This document shows positions 1 through 5,755 of a stretch of 6,558 bases of DNA, piece after piece. The notes under the pieces were generated by a model that worked only from the letters and a program-made list of their open reading frames with translations, made no database searches and was not told the origin of the DNA. The stretch is taken from NCBI GenBank assembly GCA_021199695.1, contig JAJQHP010000129.1:1-6558 (forward strand), given 5' to 3'. This DNA comes from Clostridiales bacterium (GTDB lineage Bacteria > Bacillota > Clostridia > Oscillospirales > Oscillospiraceae). Every line of letters starts with the position of its first letter. Position 1 is the stretch's first letter. A program made the position numbers and the translations under genes.

Positions 1-812
1 TACCGGGGAGTGAGCAGAGGGGCCAGGGCCGCCAGATTGCGGGCGGCAGTGCCCTCCCGTATCATGATGTACTGTCCCCGCTCCAGCTTCGCCAACGCCT
101 CCTCCAGGGTGGAGCACTCGTGATCGGAGCCGATGCCGGCGGCGATGTAGGCGTCCAGCTCCCGCCCGGCAAGGCCCGGGGCGTGGCCGTCCATCCGTTT
201 CCCGTGGAGCTGAGCGGCGGCCAGCTTGGACAGCACCCCCTCGTCCCCGTGGGTGACGCCGTAGTAGTTCATCATCTCCGCCAGCCCCAGCACCCGGGGA
301 TGGTCATAGAAGGAGTCGATGTCCCGCCAGCTCAGCTCTGCGCCGGACTCGTCCATGGGGGTGGAGGGGACGCAGGAGGGCAGCAGGAACAGCACGTCCA
401 CCGGCAGGCCCTCGGTGGCCTCCAGCATATAGTCGATGCCCTCGGTCCCCATGACGTTGGTGATCTCGTGGGGGTCGGTGACGACGGCGGTGGTGCCGTG
501 GGGCAGCACCGCCCGGACGAACTCCCCGGGGGAGGCCAGGCTGGACTCCAGGTGGATGTGCCCGTCGATCAGGCCGGGGAGCAGCACCTTCCCGGTCATG
601 TCCAGCTCCCGCTCCCCCTCATAGCTGCCGATCCCGGCGATGCGGTCGCCCACGATGGCGATGTTGGCGGTGCTGATCTGGTCGGTGAATACGTTGACGT
701 AGGAGGCGTTTTTCAGCACCAGATCGGCCTTTTGCCGTCCGGCAGCCGCCTCGGTCAGCCGCTTTCGGGCGGCTGCGCCCCGGCGGACCGCCCCGTTGTG
801 ACTATACTCCAT
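1..812 (-). CDS. ade: Adenine deaminase, N-terminal part (gene runs off the left edge)
   Basis: This gene encodes the N-terminal 270 residues of adenine deaminase (adenine to hypoxanthine plus ammonia; purine salvage, cytosolic), a metal-dependent amidohydrolase-superfamily enzyme. After a short N-terminal beta-sandwich segment, the metal-site motif GHIHLES lies at residues 84-90, typical of the Ade family. It is followed by TDPHEITNVMG (112-122), LAEMMNYYGV (177-186), DGHAPGL (208-214) and GIGSDHECS (226-234), all in the order expected for Ade. Full-length members are roughly 570-600 residues, so about half is present. The frame stays open to base 1. The ATG at 812 is chosen because GGAGG (823-819) lies six bases upstream. 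It follows pepD by 125 bases and has its own likely promoter, so it need not be co-transcribed with pepD. Identity is firm; the C-terminal half cannot be assessed. Confidence 0.95.
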   Translation of the reverse strand, partial: MEYSHNGAVRRGAAARKRLTEAAAGRQKADLVLKNASYVNVFTDQISTANIAIVGDRIAGIGSYEGERELDMTGKVLLPGLIDGHIHLESSLASPGEFVRAVLPHGTTAVVTDPHEITNVMGTEGIDYMLEATEGLPVDVLFLLPSCVPSTPMDESGAELSWRDIDSFYDHPRVLGLAEMMNYYGVTHGDEGVLSKLAAAQLHGKRMDGHAPGLAGRELDAYIAAGIGSDHECSTLEEALAKLERGQYIMIREGTAARNLAALAPLLTPR

Positions 813-881
813 GACAGACCTCCATTCCTCAGACACCTTGCCCGCGTCTGCAATGGCTGATTGCCCTTTTGAGGGGCTTTT

Positions 882-910
882 ATTGTATCACAGAAATGGG
901 CTTTTGGACA
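882..910 (-). promoter_or_regulatory. Extended -10 promoter for ade
   Basis: On the minus strand the -10 box is TACAAT (887-882), directly preceded by TGA, which makes an extended TGn -10. A weak -35 candidate, TGTCCA (910-905, three of six consensus matches), lies 17 bases upstream. Transcription would start near 875, giving a leader of about 60 bases before the ade start. The leader begins with a short GCCC/GGGC hairpin. I see no riboswitch-sized structure and no clear PurR box. Confidence 0.6.
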
Positions 911-937
911 GTGAGAGGATATGTTTTACAGCGGTGC

Positions 938-2389
938 TTATCCCTTCTCCCCCAGCACCTTCAAAATCAGGTCCCACACCCGGCCCACGGAGGCGATCTC
1001 CAGCCGCTCCTCGGTGGTGTGGATGTCCTGCATATTGGGGCCGATGGAGACGGCGTCCATACCCGGCAGCTTGGCCGACAGCAGGCCGCACTCCAGCCCG
1101 GCATGGATGGCCACCACCTCCGGCCGCTTGCCCGTAAGCGCCTCCCAGGCCCGGCACACGTCCTCCCGGAGGGGGGAGTCCTGCCGGTACTCCCAGGGGG
1201 GATAATCCCCCGCCCAGGAGACGGAGCCGCCCAGGTTTTCCGTGATCCGGGCCACCCGGGACTTGAGGGCTTCCTTGTCCGCCAGCACAGAGCTACGCAG
1301 GCTCAGCCGGAGATGGAGGGCGTCCGCCCGTGTGTCCGCCACCCCCAGGTTCAGAGAGGTCTCCACCAGGCCGGGGATGTCCCGGCTCATGGCCTGCACC
1401 CCGTCGGGGAGATTCCGGATGAGGGTCAGGCTCTTCCGGGCAGAATCAGTGGTGAGCACCTGCCAGCTCCCCTCCTCTCTGGGCAGGAGGGACAGGCGCA
1501 GGCTGGGGTCAGACAGGCCGTAGCGTTGGGTGAGGGACTGGCGGCACCGCTCCAGGGCGGCGCTGAACACGGGGAGCATACGGGAGGAGGGCAGGACGAT
1601 CTCCGCCGTGGCGTCCCGGGGGATGGCGTTGTCCTTGCCGCCCCCCTGGATGGAGCGGAGGGAGAAGGAGAGCTGTCTCCCCAGCTCTGCCAGCACGTCC
1701 GCCAGGGCGTGGATGGCGTTGGCCCGGCCCTTGTCGATCTCTGTGCCGGAGTGACCCCCGGTGAGGCCGGAGAGGGTGAGGACGCAGAGCTGGCCCTCCG
1801 CCTCCGTCCGCTCGATGGGCAGCAGGCAGTCCGCCCGGCAGCCCCCGGCGCAGCTGGAGAGGACAAAGCCCTCCTCCTCGCTGTCGATGTTGAGCAGGCG
1901 GCGACCCTGGAGAGGAGAGAGGTCGATACCGGCGGCCCCCTCCATGCCCACCTCCTCCGAGGTGGTGAGCACCACCTCCAGCCGGGGATGGGGGATGTCC
2001 TCCCCGTCCAGCAGGGCCAGGGCATAGGCCACGGCGATGCCGTCGTCACCGCCCAGGGTGGTGCCCCGGGCGGTGATCCAGCCGTCGTCAATGAGCAGGT
2101 CAAGCCCCTGACGGTCGAAATCCATGTTCCGGCCCGGCTCCTGCTCGCAGACCATGTCCAGATGGCCCTGAATGATCACGGGCGGCTGCTCCTCATAGCC
2201 GAGGGTGGCGGGCTTGATAACGATGACGTTGTTCAGCCCGTCCCGGTAGTGCTCCAGGCCCCGGGCCCGGGCAAAGGAGACGATGTAATCGGCCAGCCTG
2301 TCCTCCCGCCCGGAGGGGTGGGGGATGGAACAGATGGTCTCAAAGAAGGAAAATACGGACTGAGGCTCCAGGTTGGAGAGAACAGACAT
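938..2389 (-). CDS. pepD: Aminoacyl-histidine dipeptidase / cytosolic M20 dipeptidase (PepD)
   Basis: This is a 483-residue M20-family zinc aminopeptidase of the PepD (beta-Ala-His, Xaa-His dipeptidase) type, the usual length for the family. It hydrolyses dipeptides in the cytosol as part of peptide utilisation. The di-zinc site is complete: H76 and D78 in GHLDMV, D115/D116 in LGGDDGIA, the catalytic glutamate and its neighbour in TSEEVGMEGA (E145/E146), D169 in NIDSEEEG, and H457 in MQDIHTTEE. GGHSG (211-215) with DKGRANA (219-225) marks the dimerisation/lid domain, and HAGLECG (429-435) is another family signature. The ATG at 2389 is supported by AAAGGAG (2403-2397) seven bases upstream. 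An intrinsic terminator lies only 36 bases 5' of the start, leaving no room for a promoter in between (see findings). The next gene downstream is ade, same strand. The exact dipeptide preference cannot be read from sequence. Confidence 0.95.
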   Translation of the reverse strand: MSVLSNLEPQSVFSFFETICSIPHPSGREDRLADYIVSFARARGLEHYRDGLNNVIVIKPATLGYEEQPPVIIQGHLDMVCEQEPGRNMDFDRQGLDLLIDDGWITARGTTLGGDDGIAVAYALALLDGEDIPHPRLEVVLTTSEEVGMEGAAGIDLSPLQGRRLLNIDSEEEGFVLSSCAGGCRADCLLPIERTEAEGQLCVLTLSGLTGGHSGTEIDKGRANAIHALADVLAELGRQLSFSLRSIQGGGKDNAIPRDATAEIVLPSSRMLPVFSAALERCRQSLTQRYGLSDPSLRLSLLPREEGSWQVLTTDSARKSLTLIRNLPDGVQAMSRDIPGLVETSLNLGVADTRADALHLRLSLRSSVLADKEALKSRVARITENLGGSVSWAGDYPPWEYRQDSPLREDVCRAWEALTGKRPEVVAIHAGLECGLLSAKLPGMDAVSIGPNMQDIHTTEERLEIASVGRVWDLILKVLGEKG

Positions 2390-2425
2390 GGAAAAGCTCC
2401 TTTCCGGTTTTGGGTTGATGTGGCG

Positions 2426-2461
2426 AAAAAAAGCGGGGAACGGTCAAAGCCGTTTCCCCGC
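2426..2461 (-). terminator. Intrinsic terminator, possibly a pepD leader attenuator
   Basis: On the minus strand, GCGGGGAA (2461-2454) pairs perfectly with TTCCCCGC (2440-2433). An extra A at 2453 bulges, then CGG pairs with CCG, closing a six-base loop (2449-2444). Seven uninterrupted T follow (2432-2426). This is the strongest terminator in the window. It can end transcripts of the alcohol dehydrogenase/DUF5685/J-domain operon. Because it sits just 36 bases before the pepD start, it could also act as an attenuator in a pepD leader. Confidence 0.85.
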
Positions 2462-2518
2462 AGAGGATGCCGTGCAGTGAGGCGGCGGCGTGAGATATGC
2501 ATGAGTCGATGGGAAGAA

Positions 2519-2713
2519 CGAATTCGCCGAAAGGCTTTCTCTTGTCGTTGGTGCGTGCTGCACCCCTCAGTCGCCTTGCGGCGACAGCTCCCCTTTCAGG
2601 GGAGCCAGGGAGCATCGGCTTCTACCTCCCCTGAAAGGGGAGGGGGACCGGCGCAAGCCGGTGGAGGGGTGCGGTATGCACTTCCATCCTGCTGAACCGT
2701 TTCGGCGAATCCG
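2519..2713. repeat. Structured MITE-like inverted repeat with four internal hairpins
   Basis: The outer arms are inverted copies: 2519-2532 against 2700-2713 match at 13 of 14 bases, centred on ATTCGCCGAAA. Inner arms 2551-2568 and 2664-2681 match at 15 of 18, ending in GCACCCCTC / GAGGGGTGC. Between them lie four perfect hairpins: GTCGCC-TTGC-GGCGAC (2570-2585), GCTCCCCT-TTC-AGGGGAGC (2587-2605), CCTCCCCT-GAA-AGGGGAGG (2625-2643) and ACCGGC-GCAA-GCCGGT (2647-2662). The second and third are also reverse complements of each other, so the whole can fold as one long arm or as a cluster of small hairpins. The core (about 2560-2672) resembles a dispersed element I recall from gut Clostridia genomes. 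No transposase is encoded and no clear target-site duplication is visible, so a non-autonomous or REP-like element is the best reading. Confidence 0.8.
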
Positions 2714-2747
2714 ATAACATCTGACGTTTTGTGCCTTCCCGCCCTCC

Positions 2748-3476
2748 TCAACAGCAGAGGAACATGGGGTAATATCCCATCCGACCGCCGGAGCAGCAGG
2801 AGAGGGCCAGGCACAGCAGCCAGACATAGGAGCAATAGCTCCCGCCGCAGTGATCCACCGTCACATTGCGGTAGTGCTGACCGCCCTGCTGTACCCGCTG
2901 GAAGGCCCGCTGATACTCGGCGTTGTTGGGCTCCAGCTGGACGGCCCGCTGGAGCTGCTGGAGGGCCAGGATCTTGTTCCCCGCCCCGTCGTTTGCCAGG
3001 CCGGAGAGGTAGTACCACCGGGCGTTCCGGTCCTTCTGGGCCACCCGCTCCAGGACGGAGAGGGCGTCGTCATAGCTGCCCACCTGGATAAAGTGGAGGG
3101 CGGCCTGGAGATCGGAGGAGTCGCTGGCATCCGCCCGGGCCTCGTGGGTCTGCCGCTGCTGATAACCCCCAAAACCAAAGCCGAAGGGGTCATAGCCGCC
3201 GAAGGGGTCATACCCGTCGTCGTCGGCATAGCCGGTGGAGCCGCCGTAGGTATAGGAGGACGAGCTGCTCTGCCGGGACTGCTGCTGTTGGTATTTCTGG
3301 GGGTTATTGATCTGGTCATAGGCAGCGTTGATCTCGTTCATCTTTTTGGCCGCTTCCGGGTCGTTGGGATGGAGATCGGGGTGGTACTGCTTGGCCAGGC
3401 GGCGATAGGCTTTTTTGATCTCGTCCGGCGATGCGTCGGGAGAGACACCTACGACCGAGTACGGGTCCTGGATCAT
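2748..3476 (-). CDS. J-domain protein with Gly/Tyr/Phe-rich linker, TPR-like repeats and Cys-rich tail
   Basis: This 242-residue protein starts with a canonical J domain (about 1-62), including KKAYRRLAKQYHPD with the HPD triad at 32-34, which stimulates DnaK ATPase. A low-complexity Gln/Ser/Tyr/Gly/Phe linker (63-110) contains a repeated DPFGGY/DPFGF unit. A helical TPR-like region follows (about 122-195; GSYDDALSVLERV, NKILALQQLQRAVQLEPNN). The tail (205-242) has seven cysteines around a short hydrophobic stretch and ends in CC. There is no DnaJ-type zinc finger or substrate-binding beta domain, so this is a class C J-protein with a presumably specialised client. The frame is open upstream to 3554, but AAGGAGG (3493-3487) and the start of the J domain fix the ATG at 3476. 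That ATG overlaps the TGA of the DUF5685 gene (ATGA), indicating translational coupling. Its precise role is unknown. Confidence 0.9.
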   Translation of the reverse strand: MIQDPYSVVGVSPDASPDEIKKAYRRLAKQYHPDLHPNDPEAAKKMNEINAAYDQINNPQKYQQQQSRQSSSSSYTYGGSTGYADDDGYDPFGGYDPFGFGFGGYQQRQTHEARADASDSSDLQAALHFIQVGSYDDALSVLERVAQKDRNARWYYLSGLANDGAGNKILALQQLQRAVQLEPNNAEYQRAFQRVQQGGQHYRNVTVDHCGGSYCSYVWLLCLALSCCSGGRMGYYPMFLCC

Positions 3477-4339
3477 GTTGACGGTTCCTCCTTGTGGGTG
3501 GTGCGGCCCTCTTTCCTGGCCTTTCGATTCTGTTCCATGGCGTAGCGGGTCCACACCCCGGAGTAGAGTATATTGCGCAGCAGGTCCATGTCCTGCTCCA
3601 GCGGCAGCCGCTCGAAGGCCAGGGTGCTGTCCCCGATGAGCATGGTGAGCACAGGCAGCTCCTGGAAGGGTCCGGCCTCATTCCGGGATTCAAAGGCGGT
3701 GATGGGGTTGTAGCGCCCCTTTTTGTCGTCCCGCTCCCGGTCCAGGACGGCGTCCATGAGGTAGATGAACTGTCCCAGCTTGCCCCCCATCTCCCGGAGA
3801 TCGTCCGCCCACCGGTCCTCCCGGAGGACAAACAGCTCCCCCATCAGGTCGCCGAAGGCGCGGCACACCGCGTCTAAATCAGGGCTTTTCTCCCGCTCCA
3901 GGGCGGAGAGCTGGGCAAGACCGTCCTCGATGGCCCCGCACTGACGGGGCCACCGCTGTTTGATGTCAGGATAGCGGCCCTTAAGCAGCTGGGAGACGGC
4001 CAGCCCGGAGGGGCTGTGGTCATCCTGCCAGTCGTCCAGGCAGTTATAATAAGCCAGGGCCACGTTCATGTCCGCGGCGTAATCGGTCACTTCGCTCCGC
4101 TGCCAGGGCCGGGGCTTGATGGGGTGAGGAGGGCAGCGGTTGCTGCCGGCGGTGCGCTCCGGCTCATACAGGGAGTCCAGCAGCAGGATGAGGAAGGTCA
4201 TATCGTAGGTCAGGCACAGGCGGGAGAGCTGCCCGTGGCGCTGGCCGATGGCCCGGCAGAGGCCGCAGTAGACCCCTCGATAGCGCTCCAGCGCCTCCGG
4301 GGTCAGGCTGGACTGATCTGCCACCACATAGCCGAACAT
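3473..4339 (-). CDS. DUF5685 family protein with two Asp-rich motifs and a Cys/His motif
   Basis: This 288-residue, mostly helical soluble protein is recognised as DUF5685 by its N-terminus: MFGYVVAD, then ERYRGVYCGLCRAIG (18-32), LTYDMTFLILLLDSLYEPE (43-61) and RCPPHP (68-73). Function is not established. C25-x2-C28 with C69 and H72 could bind metal. The segment YNCLDDWQDD (98-107) contains a DDxxD motif (102-106). FIYLMDAVLDRERDDKKGRYNP (191-212) contains D196, D200 and D204, in the form DxxxD followed by xxxGR. Together these resemble the two Asp-rich motifs of squalene/phytoene-synthase-type enzymes; this is my inference. The ATG at 4339 lies nine bases after the stop of the alcohol dehydrogenase gene, with only a weak GAGG overlapping that stop as ribosome binding site. 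Its TGA overlaps the ATG of the J-domain gene. It therefore sits in the middle of a three-gene operon. No signal peptide is visible. Confidence 0.85.
   Translation of the reverse strand: MFGYVVADQSSLTPEALERYRGVYCGLCRAIGQRHGQLSRLCLTYDMTFLILLLDSLYEPERTAGSNRCPPHPIKPRPWQRSEVTDYAADMNVALAYYNCLDDWQDDHSPSGLAVSQLLKGRYPDIKQRWPRQCGAIEDGLAQLSALEREKSPDLDAVCRAFGDLMGELFVLREDRWADDLREMGGKLGQFIYLMDAVLDRERDDKKGRYNPITAFESRNEAGPFQELPVLTMLIGDSTLAFERLPLEQDMDLLRNILYSGVWTRYAMEQNRKARKEGRTTHKEEPST
3487..3493 (-). promoter_or_regulatory. Ribosome binding site fixing the J-domain gene start
   Basis: AAGGAGG lies ten bases upstream of the ATG at 3476, inside the last codons of the DUF5685 gene. It decides against the longer open frame beginning at 3554, whose extra 26 residues read as out-of-frame DUF5685 coding sequence. 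Confidence 0.8.
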
Positions 4340-4348
4340 GGCTGCGCC

Positions 4349-5524
4349 TCAGCGGTTGGCGGCCCGGTAGATGTCCAGGATATCTGCCGTGTCGATGGGG
4401 CGGAACACCCCCACCTTACGCTTTCCCTGCCAGGAGCAGCGCCAGGCCAGGTCCTGCAGGACCTCGTCCGGCTGCACGCCGATGCAGGCTCCCAGGGTGA
4501 CGGGCATCCCCAGCCGTTGCCAGTACGCCTCCAGGCCGTTGATCGTCTCCTGAGCGGCCAGGCGGTCGTCCGGCTCGGTGATATTCAGCACACTCCGCCC
4601 CAGATGGGCGAAGCGGCCCGGGTCCCTGTCCATGACAAATCTGGCCCAGGCGCCCCAGGTGGCGGAGAGGCTCTCCCCGTGGGGGATGTCAAACATCCCG
4701 GAGAGCTCATGCCCCAGCTGGTGGACGGAGAAGTCCTTGGTGCGGCCCAGGCCGGTGAGATCGTTGTGGGACAGGCTGCCGCACCACATGATTTCGCTCC
4801 GGGCGTCGTAGTTCTCCGGCTCCCGCATGGCCAGCAGACCCGCCTCCATCACGTCCCGGAGCAGGGCCTCGGCAATGCCATCGGTGAGGTATTCGGTATT
4901 GCTGTCGGAGAAATACCGGTCCAGGGTGTGCATCATAATGTCGGTGACGCCGCAGGCGGTCTGACGGGGCGGGAGAGTGTAGGTCAGCTCCGGGTCCATA
5001 ATGGCGAAGAGGGGCCGGTTGAAGGGGGTGTTGCGCCCCCGCTTCTGGCCGGTGGCCTCGTTGGTGAGCACGGCGGAGTCGCTGGTCTCGCTCCCGGCGG
5101 CGGCGATGGTCAGGACGCTGCCCATGGGAATCGCGCCGGTCACGGTGCGGGTCCCCTGGAAAAAGTCCCAGATGTCCCCGCCGCAGCTCAGGCTCATGGA
5201 GACCCCCTTCATGGTGTCCAGCACGGAGCCGCCGCCCACCGCCAGCAGGAAGTCGATGCCCTTGTCCCGCCACTGATCGGCGATGCTCTGGGCAAAGCTC
5301 AGCCGGGGATTGGGCTGGACTCCGCCCACGCAGTCATAGGTCAGCCCGGCGGCGGAGAGGGACGCCGTGACCCGGTCCAGCACGCCGTTTCGCAGGACGG
5401 AGCCGCCCCCATACAGCACCAGCACATGGCTGCCCCCCGCCTCCTTCACGGCCTGGCCCGCCTGGTCGCAGGTCCTGGGGCCAAAGATGATTTTCGTTGG
5501 GGTATAGAAGGTGAAAGCGTTCAT
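4349..5524 (-). CDS. Iron-containing alcohol dehydrogenase (NAD(P)H-dependent butanol dehydrogenase type)
   Basis: This 391-residue group III (iron-containing) alcohol dehydrogenase is of the BdhA/YugJ-like branch, which reduces aldehydes to alcohols with NAD(P)H in the cytosol. Seen directly: the N-terminal FTFYTPTKIIFG (4-15), the GGGSVL loop (40-44), the dinucleotide-binding GGGSVLDTMKG (97-107), and a conserved TIAAAGSETS (139-148). The metal ligands D195 and H199 lie in TDIMMHTLDRYF, with H268 in DFSVHQLGHELSG and H282 in IPHGESLS. All four ligands are intact and the length is normal. A GTG at 5533 is also in frame, but it forms part of the GAGGTG ribosome binding site, so the ATG at 5524 is preferred. 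It is the first gene of an operon with DUF5685 and the J-domain protein, and has a strong promoter of its own. The substrate (butyraldehyde, acetaldehyde, methylglyoxal or other) cannot be told from sequence. Confidence 0.93.
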   Translation of the reverse strand: MNAFTFYTPTKIIFGPRTCDQAGQAVKEAGGSHVLVLYGGGSVLRNGVLDRVTASLSAAGLTYDCVGGVQPNPRLSFAQSIADQWRDKGIDFLLAVGGGSVLDTMKGVSMSLSCGGDIWDFFQGTRTVTGAIPMGSVLTIAAAGSETSDSAVLTNEATGQKRGRNTPFNRPLFAIMDPELTYTLPPRQTACGVTDIMMHTLDRYFSDSNTEYLTDGIAEALLRDVMEAGLLAMREPENYDARSEIMWCGSLSHNDLTGLGRTKDFSVHQLGHELSGMFDIPHGESLSATWGAWARFVMDRDPGRFAHLGRSVLNITEPDDRLAAQETINGLEAYWQRLGMPVTLGACIGVQPDEVLQDLAWRCSWQGKRKVGVFRPIDTADILDIYRAANR

Positions 5525-5530
5525 GAAATG

Positions 5531-5536
5531 CACCTC
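5531..5536 (-). promoter_or_regulatory. Ribosome binding site deciding the alcohol dehydrogenase start
   Basis: GAGGTG lies six bases upstream of the ATG at 5524. The alternative in-frame GTG start at 5533 is built from this same site and would have only T-rich sequence upstream, so it is unlikely to be used. Confidence 0.75.
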
Positions 5537-5562
5537 AAAAAAGAACGAAGTAGCTTGCTAAC

Positions 5563-5590
5563 ATTATACCGGAAAGCGGGGAAAAAGCAA
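5563..5590 (-). promoter_or_regulatory. Promoter of the alcohol dehydrogenase/DUF5685/J-domain operon
   Basis: On the minus strand a perfect -10 box, TATAAT (5568-5563), is preceded 16 bases upstream by a weak -35, TTGCTT (5590-5585, three of six consensus matches). Transcription would start near 5556, leaving a leader of about 32 bases before the ATG at 5524. A weaker second candidate lies further upstream: TTCACC and CATAAA with a 16-base spacer, around 5683-5656. Confidence 0.7.
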
Positions 5591-5703
5591 GGCGGAGACA
5601 GACAAATTCGAAAAAAGTGGCCTTTGTCCCCACGCTCCCTGTCACTGTAGCACGAATTTATGAATATTTTGTGAGACGGGTGAAAACCATTTTTGACATG
5701 GCA

Positions 5704-5736
5704 AGGCAAAACGGGCCTCTCCCCCGAGAGACCCGT
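5704..5736 (-). terminator. Intrinsic terminator after ybaB
   Basis: On the minus strand ACGGG pairs with CCCGT and CTCTC with GAGAG, separated by one T-G wobble and closing a GGGG loop (5736-5711). It is followed by a short T-rich run (TTT GCC TT). It begins 19 bases after the ybaB stop and separates the dnaX-ybaB unit from the alcohol dehydrogenase operon. The U-tract is modest, so termination may be partial. Confidence 0.8.
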
Positions 5737-5755
5737 CTGTCCGTCCATGCAGTTG

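Larger units (their letters stand above)
2404..2747. other. Gene-free stretch between the J-domain gene and pepD
   Basis: These 344 bases hold no convincing gene. They contain the structured inverted repeat (2519-2713), about 57 bases of unassigned sequence (2462-2518), and a minus-strand terminator (2426-2461). I found no promoter with acceptable -35 and -10 boxes for pepD anywhere in it. The operon upstream has no other terminator-like hairpin with a U-tract before 2461. Short frames running from the J-domain gene into the repeat are chance openings and are not called. Confidence 0.7.

Noticed and set aside
120..860. A 246-codon plus-strand frame opposite ade
   Set aside because: The minus strand encodes adenine deaminase with family motifs throughout; the plus-strand product is Gly/Val/His/Gln-rich with no family features.
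863..884. GCCC/GGGGC followed by T-rich sequence on the plus strand, resembling a terminator
   Set aside because: There is no plus-strand gene to terminate, the stem is four to five pairs, and the T-rich part is the complement of the ade -10 region.
2400..2502. A small Arg/His-rich frame starting at 2502 that could be a leader peptide for pepD
   Set aside because: No Shine-Dalgarno sequence precedes it, the frame runs on through the terminator and into pepD out of frame, and nothing supports translation.
869..2695. A 608-codon open frame on the plus strand opposite pepD
   Set aside because: It is the antisense shadow of a well-supported M20 dipeptidase in GC-rich DNA, has Gly/Val/His/Gln-rich low-complexity composition, no ribosome binding site and no recognisable domain.
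2596..3018. Minus-strand frame joining the J-domain gene region to the repeat
   Set aside because: It reads the J-domain gene out of frame and ends in the hairpin repeat. Such peptides are a common false annotation caused by this kind of element.
5551..5560. Palindrome TAGCTTGCTA at the predicted start of the alcohol dehydrogenase transcript as an operator
   Set aside because: Only four paired bases around a two-base centre; too short to separate from chance and unlike a Rex site.
5611..5633. GTGG/CCAC hairpin followed by six T on the minus strand, as a second terminator
   Set aside because: The stem is only four pairs with a nine-base loop, far weaker than the terminators at 5704-5736 and 2426-2461.
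4016..5650. A 544-codon open frame on the plus strand opposite the alcohol dehydrogenase
   Set aside because: Same reason: an antisense shadow of a complete enzyme with all metal ligands intact, with biased composition and no start signals.
5693..5698. Perfect TTGACA on the plus strand
   Set aside because: No acceptable -10 box at 16-18 bases and no plus-strand gene downstream; it overlaps the ybaB terminator region.
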